The position numbers and the translations under genes are program-made. A stretch of DNA of 64,000 bases from positions 94,343 through 158,342 of the forward strand of contig KV425558.1 of NCBI GenBank assembly GCA_001632425.1, in the 5' to 3' direction. This DNA is from Neolentinus lepideus HHB14362 ss-1 (Eukaryota; Basidiomycota; Agaricomycetes; Gloeophyllales; Gloeophyllaceae). Numbering within the stretch: the stretch's first letter is position 1; each line of letters starts with the position of its first letter. Positions 45,171 to 56,099 of this stretch are shown here, one piece after another. The notes beneath the pieces were generated by a model. It saw nothing but the letters and a program-made list of their open reading frames with translations, was not told where the DNA came from and did not search any database.

Positions 45171-46752
45171 TCACTTCTCCGGATCCTCGTCTGGGTGCGT
45201 ATACGTGTCCATGGGGTCATGCGCCTCTCCCGCACCAGGCGTCGCAGGGATGACAGACAGCGGCCTCCTATCCTCCCGATACTGAGGCGGCAGCTCCAGG
45301 TAGGCCAGATCATCATCTGGAGACATGATGTCCTCCGCATCCTGGTGCACCATGACGCGCGACGGGGCGCGGGTCGCCGTACTGGTGCTGTAATGGCTGC
45401 TCGACAGCGCCTCGCTGACCTTCCTCGCTCTAGATGAGGAAGTCGGGGAGAGGTATCGCGGGCCGTCTTCGTACGACGTCCTGACCGAGGCGGTGGGCGG
45501 CGAGGAAGGCGAGCGCTCGCCGCTAGCGCCATGTGCTGGTGCGGGCGCGCTGAGGAGGAAGGGCGTAGGCTCGTACACACCTGGGGTGAGCTGGCTCGTG
45601 CGCGGAAACTGCGGGTCTTGTGCGAGATCGAGGTCGAGGCGCATTGGGGAAACGGCGTCTCTCCTTCTCCGGCAGAAAAAGAAGAGCACCAGGATGAGCG
45701 TGCCGACGGCGGCGAGGCATCCGACAATGATGCCGCCGATGGCTCCCGGGGCCAGGGCGGTGTTATTTGACGTAGTTCTTTCGCCCGGTGTCGAAGACGA
45801 TGTCGTGGTTGGAGAAGATGTTTGGGTAGGGGGTGACAGCGAGGACGACGACGAGGCAGTGGATGCCGTGACGCAAGAGAAGTTCGACGAGTAGCCGACG
45901 TTCAGAACATTCGAGGAACCACCCTGCCGGCCTCTAGAGTCGGTCATGACGAAGATAACTGACGTCCCAGCCGTGATGTTAGCTATCCAGTTGTACCATG
46001 TCGGCCCAACTGGGGGATACAGTAGCATTGGGTTCTTCGCCGGAATGATGGCCTGCGAGACCTGTCATAGATAGCGCCACGCATAGAGACTGGCCCGGTC
46101 TCACCATGATCTCTACCGGTTGCACCGCATTCGTATAATTGCTAAATGTATACGGTCTGTCCGTAATCGCCCGCTATGAATCGCCTCCAACTCAAACAAG
46201 ACGTTGAACTGGCACTCACTGGCACTGCACAAGAGGTGTATTCAACTCGTAAAAAAAATCCACGCCTGGGTCCGTCGTATTACAGCTCGTCCCGCCAACG
46301 TTCCCTCCGACAGTGAGTAGCTCGGACGTCCCGCCCGACGGCACGCCCGTTGCATCTAGCAGGCTCAGCACCATCTGCTGGCCCTTCGGGAAAAGTATCT
46401 GCACTGAGTAGGAGCCGCGTCCGTTGTTCCATGCTGAGGCAGGCATGGTGACGTTACGCGGGGTCCCATAGACCTACATGGAACATGGGGTATACTCAGT
46501 AAAGAGAAACCGGGTGATCGCGTGGTGCGCACAGGAGTGAGGTACAGATCGAAGGGCGGTGTGCCTCCTAGGGACAAAGAACGCTTGGGTGAATAATACA
46601 CCCAGTAGCTCAAAGGGGTACTAACCTGTCCAGGAAACATTCATCTCATTACACTGCGTCGGCGCACTGAACGACAGGCTGAAGGTCTGCCCCACCGCCA
46701 GCCCTGCACCCAGAAGTACCCAGTACACCGCTAAACCCAGGGAGGCATGCAT
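45171..46752 (-). CDS. Type I single-pass membrane protein, family member 2
   Basis: Five exons (46752-46626, 46567-46533, 46473-46220, 46156-46105, 46052-45171) give 449 residues. Signal peptide MHASLGLAVYWVLLGAGLAV; the extracellular part has QCNEMNVSWTGGTPPFDLYL, GTPRNVTMPASAW, VLSLLDATGVPSGGTSELL, SCNTTDPGVDFFYEL and YNWIANITAGTSVIFVMTD; then a Ser/Thr stalk, a membrane helix (AIGGIIVGCLAAVGTLILVL) and FFCRRRRD. Exon 2 is 35 nt in all three family members, and exons 3 and 4 are within 3 nt of one another. The acceptor of exon 5 could be 9 nt further upstream. It is convergent with member 1, suggesting an inverted duplication. Confidence 0.84.
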
Positions 46753-49219
46753 ACCAGCGCCAACACACTGTGGACGAGAGGGGTGTGGAGAGTGTACGGG
46801 ACTTGCACAGCTTGCGCGATTAGATCCAGGACTGGGGTCGAAGGACCAACAGCCTCACATAGAGTTCCAGTTTTATGGCTTCGAAACATGGCAATTGCGT
46901 CCGGCCATACACGCTGCAGCGGCGCCAAAAGGGAGTGCCCAGGCTAATGCCTGTCCTAGAATGGCCGCACGTGACCATATCGCGTTGTCTATTCGGACGA
47001 GATCACGGACCGACTGCGTTTCATGGGAGAGATATAGCCAGTATTTCCTTGTGGGACAGAGAATCGTGGAGCTATGGCCTGCGGATTGTCTCAGATGGGT
47101 GGGGATCCTAACATAGTCCTAGTAGAGGAGCGTGGTGAATAAGCGCTCTGTGTAATAAGAATAGACATACTGCGTTAATGATCACTTCTGTCATAATAGC
47201 CTCAGCAGACCGAAATATCACTTGGGCACCCCCAACACGATTCAAAATTCCGAGCGCATCCACAGAAACAGATGAGAGCAATTCAGCCGGGACCATCACT
47301 TCCGACAGAAGAGGCTACTCACCACGATGTGAAATTGGATAAAAGCGAAATTAACAAGTCCCGAGAAGCGATGACGGTTATAATGAAACACCTCTTGCAT
47401 CAGTTGACACGCCATACATGATGAGACAAGATGTATGCATTCATTTCGTATTGACCGAAAATAAACAGGTACTGCCTGTAACTCAAACCACTCTCCATTT
47501 GGTGGCTGGCGACAAAATGATATCTCAGGGTCGTGACAAACACTAGGAGAGGAAACTCACGACGATACGGACTCACCTCGATGAATGACTGAGCTCGTGC
47601 TGGCGAAAACACCTTTTACATCACACCACAGTCGCGTATCGTGAAAAGGAGAGTATGCATTCGCATTACATTCGTGATTACTAGAGACATCAAGACAGCT
47701 ACCAGGCCTTTGAACACAAAAAACGAACAACAGAGGATGTTCGCCCAGTGACAAAGATACGCCAACACAGACTGAGGCGAATCAAATAAATTGGACGCTA
47801 ATCATCCATATAGCATTCGAGGAATTTCTCTGCTGACATGGGTTATTACAGCGAGCCAGTGTAGAATGCAAGCCTGTAGAAATGTCGAGTACATCGCAGG
47901 AATACAAACACTGCAGACTGCTCGAATTCGTCAAAATTGACGTAGCGAAGGTTGCGTGTTGTGGGAAACAGCAACCATTGAGAGATCAATGAGATCGCAT
48001 TTTACTAGTAGCATAAGACTCAGAGAAAGTGAACGAGACCCTCCACAGGGAGAACAGAGACGTCCTCGCCACGTTGCGACTCGCGACGAATATTTATGGT
48101 TCGAAAGGAGCCTGCCTTAAAGTACTATTCACATCACGTGCTATGCCACACGCGCGAATTTTTCTCTTCCCAGGACCTGTGGCTTGTGGCTTCCTTATGA
48201 CAAAGTCATTGGTATGCGTCCATCTCCTGGGTGCGGCGGTATCACCTTTACGGGACCACGGAGACGATTTTTGCGCAAACATGCACTGTTCAAATACTCG
48301 ACACATCAATATGAGCTGTCTTGAATTCGTTTAGGATGGCAGATCTAGGTCTTGACGTGGCGCTGGTATGGACTCTCTTCGACTAGTTGCCATACTGGAT
48401 TGTGCTAGCGTTTCCAAATACCGTCGAAAAGATACATATCAGTCTCCCAGTGCGGTCCCCAATGGGCCATTGCTCACTTATCTTGCGGCAGCATCAGTTG
48501 ACGGCACTACTTTCTCGGCAACTTGTCTGCTATCTACTTCATGCGTCTTCTTGGGACTGGGTGCTTATTTTACCGTTCTCTCTCACTCTGGAGCTTATTA
48601 CCCATCTCGAACGTGTCTGTGTTGGTCTGCTTACTTCCCTCCAAGCAGTCTAAACAGGGAACACTTGGCGCATCGTTTGCCGGACCAAGAGCTAATCAGT
48701 ACTTGGTCATTCTCCAAGAAATAGGGGCACGCGACCGCAATTCTTGGCAGATGTACTGGGACGATCGGCTAAATTTCACCATGAAGATGGCAATATCGCG
48801 TGGCAAAACTGTCTCTTTTGCTCCTCCTAACTTCCAAATGTAAAACACATGCCTCAAACCATAGCCAACGCACTCGTAATAGTGCAGATGCCGAACGAAA
48901 CAAGGGCTCTTATCTGCTCTTTGCTTGCGGTCTTCTATTCCTGTGGCACCGCGAATATAGCACGTGTGCGTGCGGCAGCCAATCAGCGTCGAGGAATGTT
49001 GGTCGTGCGACGGGGTAGTGTTTCGCAACGCACGTTCCCTTGCACACGAGTGGTTTAGCACGCACAGCAGACACTCGACCAATTGCGGACTCTGATGCAC
49101 TGCCGGTTCATCCGGGAACCTCCTCCTCACGACACTTTGATTTATGACCACATCGCCACTTACCTTTGTCTTTTGTTACGTGCCCTCTCCATTTTGTTGT
49201 GCTTGACCTCTCGTTCGAA
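46753..49219. other. Gene-poor region of 2.5 kb
   Basis: Between the starts of membrane protein 2 (minus) and the bHLH gene (plus). Several frames of 70-150 codons exist (for example 48696-49151 minus, 48368-48724 plus) but none shows a domain, codon pattern or splice structure I can support. The last few hundred bases should hold the bHLH promoter. Confidence 0.4.
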
Positions 49220-50434
49220 ATGGAGAAACCTAGTGATCTTCTCCCTACGTATTCTGGCAGCTGTAACCCACCGCGTCGCGCCAAACGTCTCCGGGTAGAC
49301 TCGTCTAGGGCGTCGAGTAGTGGTCAACAAAAAATCTTACCCAAACCCAGTTTCGACGACATGGACATCGACATGGACGAGCCTGAACCTGAATCGTCAC
49401 CTCCCCCACCCCGGCGCCGAGGCAGGAAGCCTGGTTCACTGTCAAAGTCGGCGCGCGAGTCATTGAGGAAGGAGAACCACTCGCGCATCGAGAAGGCCCG
49501 CCGGACCAAGATCAACGATGCGCTCGCGACCTTGAGGCAGCTCGTGCCCATGGACTACGGTGCGGCCGCGGAGGAGAGCAGGACGAAGTCGAAGCGGGAC
49601 GAGAAGCAGAAAGAGTTCAAGCTCGAGGTGCTGGTGAGGACGGTTGCGTATATGCAGGATTTGATTGCGAAGATAAAGGTGCTGGAGGAGGGAAAGTGTC
49701 CGAACTGCGGCCAGGAGAAGAGCTTGGGACTCGCACCGGCGCCGCCGGTGCAGGTGGCCTCTGCGGGTGCCAAGAGGAAGAGGCCCCTTGAAGATGAGGA
49801 ACAGGACGACCCATACAGTGACGTTGACGAGCTCTTGTCAGACGAAGAGGGCGACGACGAGGACGTCATGGAGGTTGCACCAAAACCATCGAAATCCCTC
49901 GAGACGAAGAAGGAGAAGAGAGAAAAGAAAGTGCCGATGACCGTGCCCGAGCTTCCTGTCCCCGAGACGCACACACTCCCCTCCATCTCGTCTTGGCTTC
50001 CCAAGCCCTACGTCGACCCTTCTTACCTTGCCCTCTCCCCCCAAATGGTCCCACAACTCCCCTCTCCTCCTCTCTCGACCCAGTTCTGCCCTACACTAAG
50101 CACGCAGCAGCCGCCTTCACTCGCCCTACCTTCTCCACACCCGTTCGACACGAACCCTCCTCCCGCGCCCATGAAAGCCAGCTCTCCCACTCAGGCTGTC
50201 TCAGTCTCGAGGAGGCAGAGGGCGGACAGCGTTAATAGTCTGGCGCTGCCGCAGGCGTGGACGGTCGAGGACGAGAGTGCAGCATCGATGCTGTTGAGGA
50301 TCAGCTCGCGGAGCTCGTCTGGGTCCAGCTCGGCGAGTCCGCCGATGAGGACGAGGAAGCCTAGTATTTCGGAAGTGAGACCCAATGCGGCTGCGACGCC
50401 GGGGTTGTTGCTTGGGCTTGGAAGAAGGGCTTAG
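49220..50434 (+). CDS. bHLH transcription factor
   Basis: One exon, 404 residues from the ATG at 49220 (the frame upstream has no ATG). Basic region and helix 1 lie at about residues 80-111: RKENHSRIEKARRTKINDAL. The spacing H-x3-E-x3-R marks a class B E-box (CACGTG-type) binder. After a charged loop, helix 2 is FKLEVLVRTVAYMQDLIAKI (about 132-151), soon followed by a CPNC pair. Preceding residues RRRGRKPGSL resemble an AT-hook or nuclear-localisation signal. The remainder is acidic (DEEGDDEDVMEV) and then Pro/Ser-rich, as in activation regions. The target genes are unknown. Nuclear function is inferred from the family. Confidence 0.88.
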   Translation: MEKPSDLLPTYSGSCNPPRRAKRLRVDSSRASSSGQQKILPKPSFDDMDIDMDEPEPESSPPPPRRRGRKPGSLSKSARESLRKENHSRIEKARRTKINDALATLRQLVPMDYGAAAEESRTKSKRDEKQKEFKLEVLVRTVAYMQDLIAKIKVLEEGKCPNCGQEKSLGLAPAPPVQVASAGAKRKRPLEDEEQDDPYSDVDELLSDEEGDDEDVMEVAPKPSKSLETKKEKREKKVPMTVPELPVPETHTLPSISSWLPKPYVDPSYLALSPQMVPQLPSPPLSTQFCPTLSTQQPPSLALPSPHPFDTNPPPAPMKASSPTQAVSVSRRQRADSVNSLALPQAWTVEDESAASMLLRISSRSSSGSSSASPPMRTRKPSISEVRPNAAATPGLLLGLGRRA

Positions 50435-50789
50435 GGGAGAAAAGAAGGGGTCTCGACGGTGGCAGGGGAGAAACTACGTAGAGGGGTTTTCATCTCTTGC
50501 TTTCAGAATCATGATCGATGAGTTGAGGTCAAAGGATATATCATCTCGTGTCCGATGGTTTGTCCGTGATATGATACTGGGTCGGATTGGTTGAAGTTCG
50601 ACGTTTCGGTCACTAGATACTTTATTCGTTATTGTTGTATTTTTATGCGTTAACTAGGAATCGATATATGTATCACTGAGATCCGGACTACGTGAGATGA
50701 TTTTATGCTGTTTTAATCAGTAACTGTTGAGCTGCTCACGTGTTGCTCACTACCATGATACTTTCACCACCTTTCCCCCTATTTTCGAA
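50435..50789. other. Convergent intergenic region
   Basis: 355 bp between the bHLH stop and the 3' end of the F-box pseudogene. Nothing recognised. Confidence 0.4.
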
Positions 50790-52545
50790 CTATTTAAGTA
50801 AGACACACATACCCCCAAGTATCATGACTTTCCCTTTATAGTCTGCGCCCTCGTACGTAATCTTTACAATCTCTTCGAGCATGTGCCCAACCAGGAAATT
50901 TCTACATATATCCAGATGCGCTAGGACGTAGCCATGTGCGCACCTATCCTTCAAGGCCCCCTTCAGCCTGCTTATGAAGTCACCCTCGGTTGGCGGCAGA
51001 TCGGGGTGCTCGACGAAGCGTACTCCCTGCAGTCGGAGGAAGGCAAGGCGAGGAAAGAGTGTCATCTTTTCACCGCTTAGTACCCCATCAGTGTCGGCCA
51101 TGGGGACATTGGTGACATGGAGGGCTTGGGGCAGAGTATCTGCGGTATTTCCAGAGACTTGCAGTTTGGTGAGGTTGGCCATGCGATAGAACGCATCTCT
51201 CCACGCACGGATGATGTGGTAGTATTTAGACTCATTTACTCGAAGGTAGTCCACATTCGAGAGGGGTATCTGGCTGCACACCATACCGACCAGCTTCTCG
51301 ATGGGTTCGAAAACTGTGAATGACAATTGAAGATGCGGCTTGGGATCGGGGTCGTCCAGCCCTGAAAATTCATGAGGTAGGACAGCTGACCAACCCGTGA
51401 AAACGATGCCACGAAGTTGGTCGTATTCGTCCTCGAGTGGTGATATATCGAAGCTTCTCAGGAACTTGGGCGTAAAGGTCTTGCATACCGCGGTGTTTAG
51501 GGCTTGAAGATCTGTGATTTCCTCCTCAAGAGGTTCTTCGCAATTGATGAGTAGGTGAACCTCAATGTCCTTCGGGAATTCCAAATGACTTAAAAGTGCA
51601 GCACATGCTGCTAGTTGGCAGTCAACACGTAGGTGCTGGAGATGTAACAACTCGACATGGATGTCCAATGTTTCAAATCCTAACATGAATTCGACATCGT
51701 AGATGACCAGGGTGCGCAGCAATGGTGTACTCTGAAGTAGATCCAGAAGATGCCCAACAGGATGGAACGTGGAGGGTTCCCAATTTAGAGATGTGAGAGA
51801 CGGGAGAAGTAACATCTGGAACGAGACGAGCGCATAGTCTTCGACTTCGAGCTCCTGCAGCTGCGGGAGAGACAAGGTCGAAACAAAGGGAATTGGCCCC
51901 ACATACGTGCCAAACGGTTCATGACAATGTGCGACGGGTAACGCACGCAGCTGGGTCGCATTTCGCGGCTGATTACAGTCACGATCGAATGCCTGTAAGA
52001 AGGACTTCGGAGCAGTGAGAAGGAGTTCCCGGATGCGATGCAGCTCTGAGACAAGTAGGCACATTATCTCGCGCATTTCCCTACTGTCACACTTAACGTG
52101 ACAAACGATCGCCAAGGGGGCCTCTTTGGAGTGAACAAGCATCTCTTTGAAGCAGTCCAGGCTTGTCATTGCAATCTTCGCCCACAGGCAAGGGTTTTGC
52201 ACGGCCACTTGACGTCAGTGGTGGCTGACCTGAGCAACTCGGAACCGATACACATACCAATGTGCTGAGCTCGAAACGTCAAAGTAGTCTTTCAATGCGC
52301 TTCTCGACGGGGTTGATATCCATGTAAATTTTGAGTATTTCGGCCAATAGCTCTGGCAGAAGACGGGCAATGGGAATACGCGCATTTAAGTAGCGTTGGT
52401 ATCGAGCAATTTCGGCATGATGTTCATGTATCTTCGCTTTATGATCAGCAATCTTCTCCTTGATTTCGGAGTCCTGGCACATTGCCAGCACAGTGTCATC
52501 CTCGACACCAGCAGGTAAATGAATGCTATCAAAAAGTAGAAGCAC
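50790..52545 (-). pseudogene. F-box/LRR-type gene with in-frame TGA codons (probable pseudogene)
   Basis: The minus strand encodes a coiled-coil-like start (KEKIADHKAKIHEHHAEIAR), an F-box (PIARLLPELLAEILKIYMDI) and, beyond a TGA at 52281-52279, an intron-like gtatgt..ctcag and VSHH-TGA-RQVAVQNPCLWAKI. The second TGA (52217-52215) occupies the place of the conserved Trp of the usual HxWRxVA motif. Downstream, 472 codons stay open and read as leucine-rich repeats of the basidiomycete F-box type. No ATG-started exon joins in frame at the 5' end. The long open part suggests recent inactivation, or a splice pattern I failed to see. Confidence 0.6.
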
Positions 52546-52686
52546 TGAGATGAAAGATATTGTAGAGAGAGTATAGACTCACTGGTTCATGCACATGGGT
52601 GATTGTTGAATTTCGTTGGACTCTAATTGTACGAGTTGTCACATATCACGTGATCGTGACACATAAAACCACGTGAACTCCATGCC
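52546..52686. other. 5' flank of the F-box pseudogene, ending in the MITE target site
   Basis: Ends with tccatgcc (52679-52686), the left target-site duplication of the hAT-like element. Confidence 0.5.
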
Positions 52687-53203
52687 AGGACCCCGGATAA
52701 TACCTAGATAGACTCGTCCCGGTCAAAACAGGGCCCTTGGGACCCCGATGTTGGATACAGTCCCGGTCACAATCAGGGCAAGCCACACTAGTGTCGGGTC
52801 CCGGTCAAAACGGCACCGGATCATTTAGTCGGATACCATCCCGGTCAATATTTTACCTTCGCTCCATGGTCACATAATGATAGGCGCAATACGCGACTGT
52901 CTTCCCGGGTTTCTTGTCGCTCCTACAAGCACCGATTAGTTTAATCTTGATTTGTCTCTATGCGAAAATCTTATCTGCCTTCTTTTACGAACATTTATGA
53001 GCAATTTGTGGCAGCCACTATGTGGCAAAACCTATGTTTTTACGAGGTCGGATACCAACGTCCCGGTCAAAGTGGCACGCAGTGCGGACCTCAGGAGCCA
53101 ATTCCGGTTAAAACGGCCTAAAACGGCCAAAAACAATCCCGGTCAAAATCGGTGAAATCGCGTTGTCCAGTATCCGACCTATCTAGGTATTATCCGGGGT
53201 CCT
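52687..53203. mobile_element. MITE, hAT-like (517 bp)
   Basis: Perfect terminal inverted repeats of about 25 bp begin aggaccccggataatacc and end ggtattatccggggtcct. An identical 8-bp duplication, tccatgcc, flanks the element (52679-52686, 53204-53211), the size made by hAT transposases. Inside, the word tcccggtcaaaa or a close variant occurs about seven times, mostly toward the two ends, as expected for subterminal transposase-binding repeats. No coding capacity. Confidence 0.92.
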
Positions 53204-53211
53204 TCCATGCC

Positions 53212-54506
53212 TTCGGCTTTGACATCTCTTGCTTTTTGCTCGGGCTCTCGTGACGCGTAGGCTCTCACTCTTTTGTTCATGCCCCTTCATCGCCCTCAAG
53301 ACTCGGGTCGCCTTTTGCAACCTGCCTGCCTCGTTCCTAGCAATAGGACGTGCGTGGTGTACCCCGTGTTTTGCCCTGCAGTGGGTTGGCTGCCACCCAA
53401 TTGTGGCTCACACCATATCAGCATCTCGCCATCCGACAGCTTCAGGCGCTCGCCGCACCAGCCTCTCCCATACCTGCAGCCTTGCCGCATTTCATATCCC
53501 GGCTGCACAATGACATGTCCGACCAGCACACACATGCAGTCAGTCGCAGGGGCGAAGTTACCGACGACAGTCGGCATTTCCCCAGTAATGTGAAGTCATA
53601 TTCTATATCTGTTTGATTCTCCAGTCGTGGTGCCTCTGTCTTCTTCTTACTTGTTAAATTCGGCTATGTTGTCCACCAAATTGATGGTCTGGGATAGATC
53701 TACGGATCATTTGTCTTGAGCTTGAGCTTGATGCTTCAGTCAAGGTCTCGATATAGGTACTGTGCGTACTCAGGCTAGTCATGTCATGGCTACCCGCACT
53801 GTTCTCATGGAGTGACTTGATGGATTTGCTACTGTAAAGCATTATGGCTCTTGACCAGGATGGAAGGAGGGTATTGCTGGCCGGACTACAGCCGCCATCT
53901 TAGGGTAAGCTATATGACCTGACCTAAACTGAGTAGAAGTGTTGATCTGCACCGACTTCGACGCGATGCTTGAGTCTACGGATCCTTTTCACCGGCAGCG
54001 GAATATCCAATAACTATGCCCTTCGGAATCGCTGTCGATGATGTCGCTAATATAGCATAGCGTTTTCTAAGATCTAAGATGTATTCATTAAGGGCTGTCC
54101 GAGTTCGGTGTACTGTTCTGCAGAGATCATGAACACCAACACCTGTCGCTGATCGTAAGTCCCGCATACCGCGGTTTTCAGCTATCGAGTCGCGACGATA
54201 GCAGCGATAATATATACTAAAGTACTGATTCTCCCCCGTGAAGATACTAGTACAGACTGCAGGCACTATCTAGAAAGAAATGTGGTCAGGATGGTTTCTC
54301 GAGGATAGGGTCGTTGAGTTCATTGAGATGTACACTATGTCTTCTCAATTGAGCGGACAAATTTCTAGGGATTCAAAACATAGTTGATGACATTCCAAGC
54401 AGTGTTCTATAATGATGACCGATATATGAGCGCAGATAACCTTGGTCAGACACGACGGCTGGAAGAAAGCGAAAACCTTTCGAAGGCGAATGGATCCGTC
54501 GTAAGT
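53212..54506. other. Intergenic region between the MITE and NYN copy G
   Basis: About 1.3 kb. Overlapping frames at 53229-53616 have no recognisable domain. Nothing else found. Confidence 0.4.
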
Positions 54507-55841
54507 TTATGTGATCCAATGACCCTTCAGCACAATAGCCCCATTCTTGTACTCCTTCCCACGGAACGTATGGATGTCTGTGCGAGACCCAACTCTAATT
54601 TCAACGATGTTCGCCGAAACAGCTTCAAAAATGTACTCGTGCAACTTGCGTGTCCCTGCCAGGTCCTTCGATATCTTGCCCTTCCAAAAGTTTTTCTGGA
54701 CAGCGCTCCACAGCATCCACCTCCGGTTTCCTGGAGCTTCCTCCAAGAAACAGATCAAGGGCCTGAACTTGATTGGAGCCGGCATTCGAAAGGATATGCC
54801 GGTTAGAAGAGCGGTCCGAGGAATAGACTTCGTCCAGCCAGATCGTAGCGAACTCCAAACAGGAGGAGAAGCAGGCTGGGGCCAGGACATCACAGTTTCG
54901 TCAAGTACCGCCTCTGAGAGCATCGTTGAACAGGATATAGGAGCCTTGGGTAGGACCGTCGGATGTAGATCATCAGAGCCATCATAGTAGCACTCGGGCT
55001 CTGGATCTTGGAAGTCCTCAAGCTCTGCATTCTGGATGGATTCAAGCTCTGCATCCTGAACTGGTGCTGAAACCGCAGTATCCGGTACAGGGTTCGTCAG
55101 GTACGTTGACGTAGAGTCCTTTGATACGGCAACAGGTGTTCGGCTGACTAGCACCGGTGGAGATACAATGACATTCCCTTACATTCGATAGAATCGAGAC
55201 ATCATTGCGTATGGTGAGATTTTGAATAATCTGGATGCAAAGCGCGATCTCACCTTTACCCAAAACGTCACTATCCCAGTGGAGTACCAAGGAAGCAACA
55301 GACTCGAGAGATGCACTGACTGCCTTTGGTGCTATCAGGACGATATAGTACCCTCGCATTCGCAGTGTGGATACAGCGTATTCGAAATCAGAATCTCCGG
55401 AGATTAGGATGATAGTTGCCGGTGGCGGGTGATCCATAGCAAATATGAGCATGTCGACTCCCTTGCTTGTTAGCGTACATACGAGGCAGCCTAGTTACTC
55501 TAGACACCAACCTATGATCTTCTTGTCTGCTACATCTTTGCGTTTTCGATGTGGACAGTCCACCAGAGATAAACCGGATGTTTGCAACTCTGTGAAGCAC
55601 ATGACCGTCTTCTGGCTACTGGACTCCGAATGGTCAAAATATGCCCTGAAGATGGTGACCAATCCGTATTGGAGAGCTATCGACTGAATATTGCCTGCAA
55701 TAACGTGCCCGGGTGAAGCTCTAGAAGACACTCGGACATTTTCTTATAGAAAACTTCAGTCCTAGCAATGTCCGCCACGCGGTAGAAACAGGAATAATAC
55801 GTACCATAGTCCCAAAAGATGGCGACTGGCGGTGGAGACAT
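54507..55841 (-). CDS. NYN-domain (limkain/MARF1-type) protein, copy G (dispersed)
   Basis: Four exons (55841-55805, 55742-55512, 55457-55254, 55177-54507) encode 380 residues. NYN residues are complete: VAIFWDYENVRVSS (Asp12), RKDVADKKIIGV/VDMLIFAMDH (Asp85), ILISGDSDFEYAVSTLRMRG (Asp111, Asp113). Unlike copies A-F it has an extra intron after LGKG and a short linker without the LPWxVFEHLL motif. The C-terminal module is IKFRPLICFLEEAPGNRRW ... TRKLHEYIFEAVSANIVEI ... LKGHWIT. First exon 37 nt, second 231 nt; their sum equals that of the other copies. It lies about 29 kb from the cluster and is probably an older paralog. It is divergent from the Obg gene, 260 bp away. Confidence 0.82.
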
Positions 55842-56099
55842 CACCAATAATTATCATTGAAATCAAGGGGGGATTCAGTCGGCGCGACTTGGTGGCGCGT
55901 CTGTTACTTTTAGCGCCTACCAGCGCCTACTCACCAGTTGGTGAATATTTGAATCGCCGTTGTTCCAAACGTTCAACGTTCAACCGCCGCCACGGCTGGT
56001 AGCTTCGGAAGCACAACTTCGAGATTTCTGAAGGTACGAGCAATAAGAGGCAATTATCCATGTGCTACTAGAGTCAATAACTTCAAAAGGCTCTGGAAA
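55842..56099. promoter_or_regulatory. Bidirectional promoter of NYN copy G and the Obg GTPase gene
   Basis: 258 bp between two divergent start codons. It has short repeats (agcgcctaccagcgcctactcaccagttggtga). No motif identified with confidence. Confidence 0.45.

Noticed and set aside
48696..49151. 151-codon minus-strand frame near the bHLH promoter
   Set aside because: No domain, no plausible gene structure, and it overlaps other equally long chance frames.
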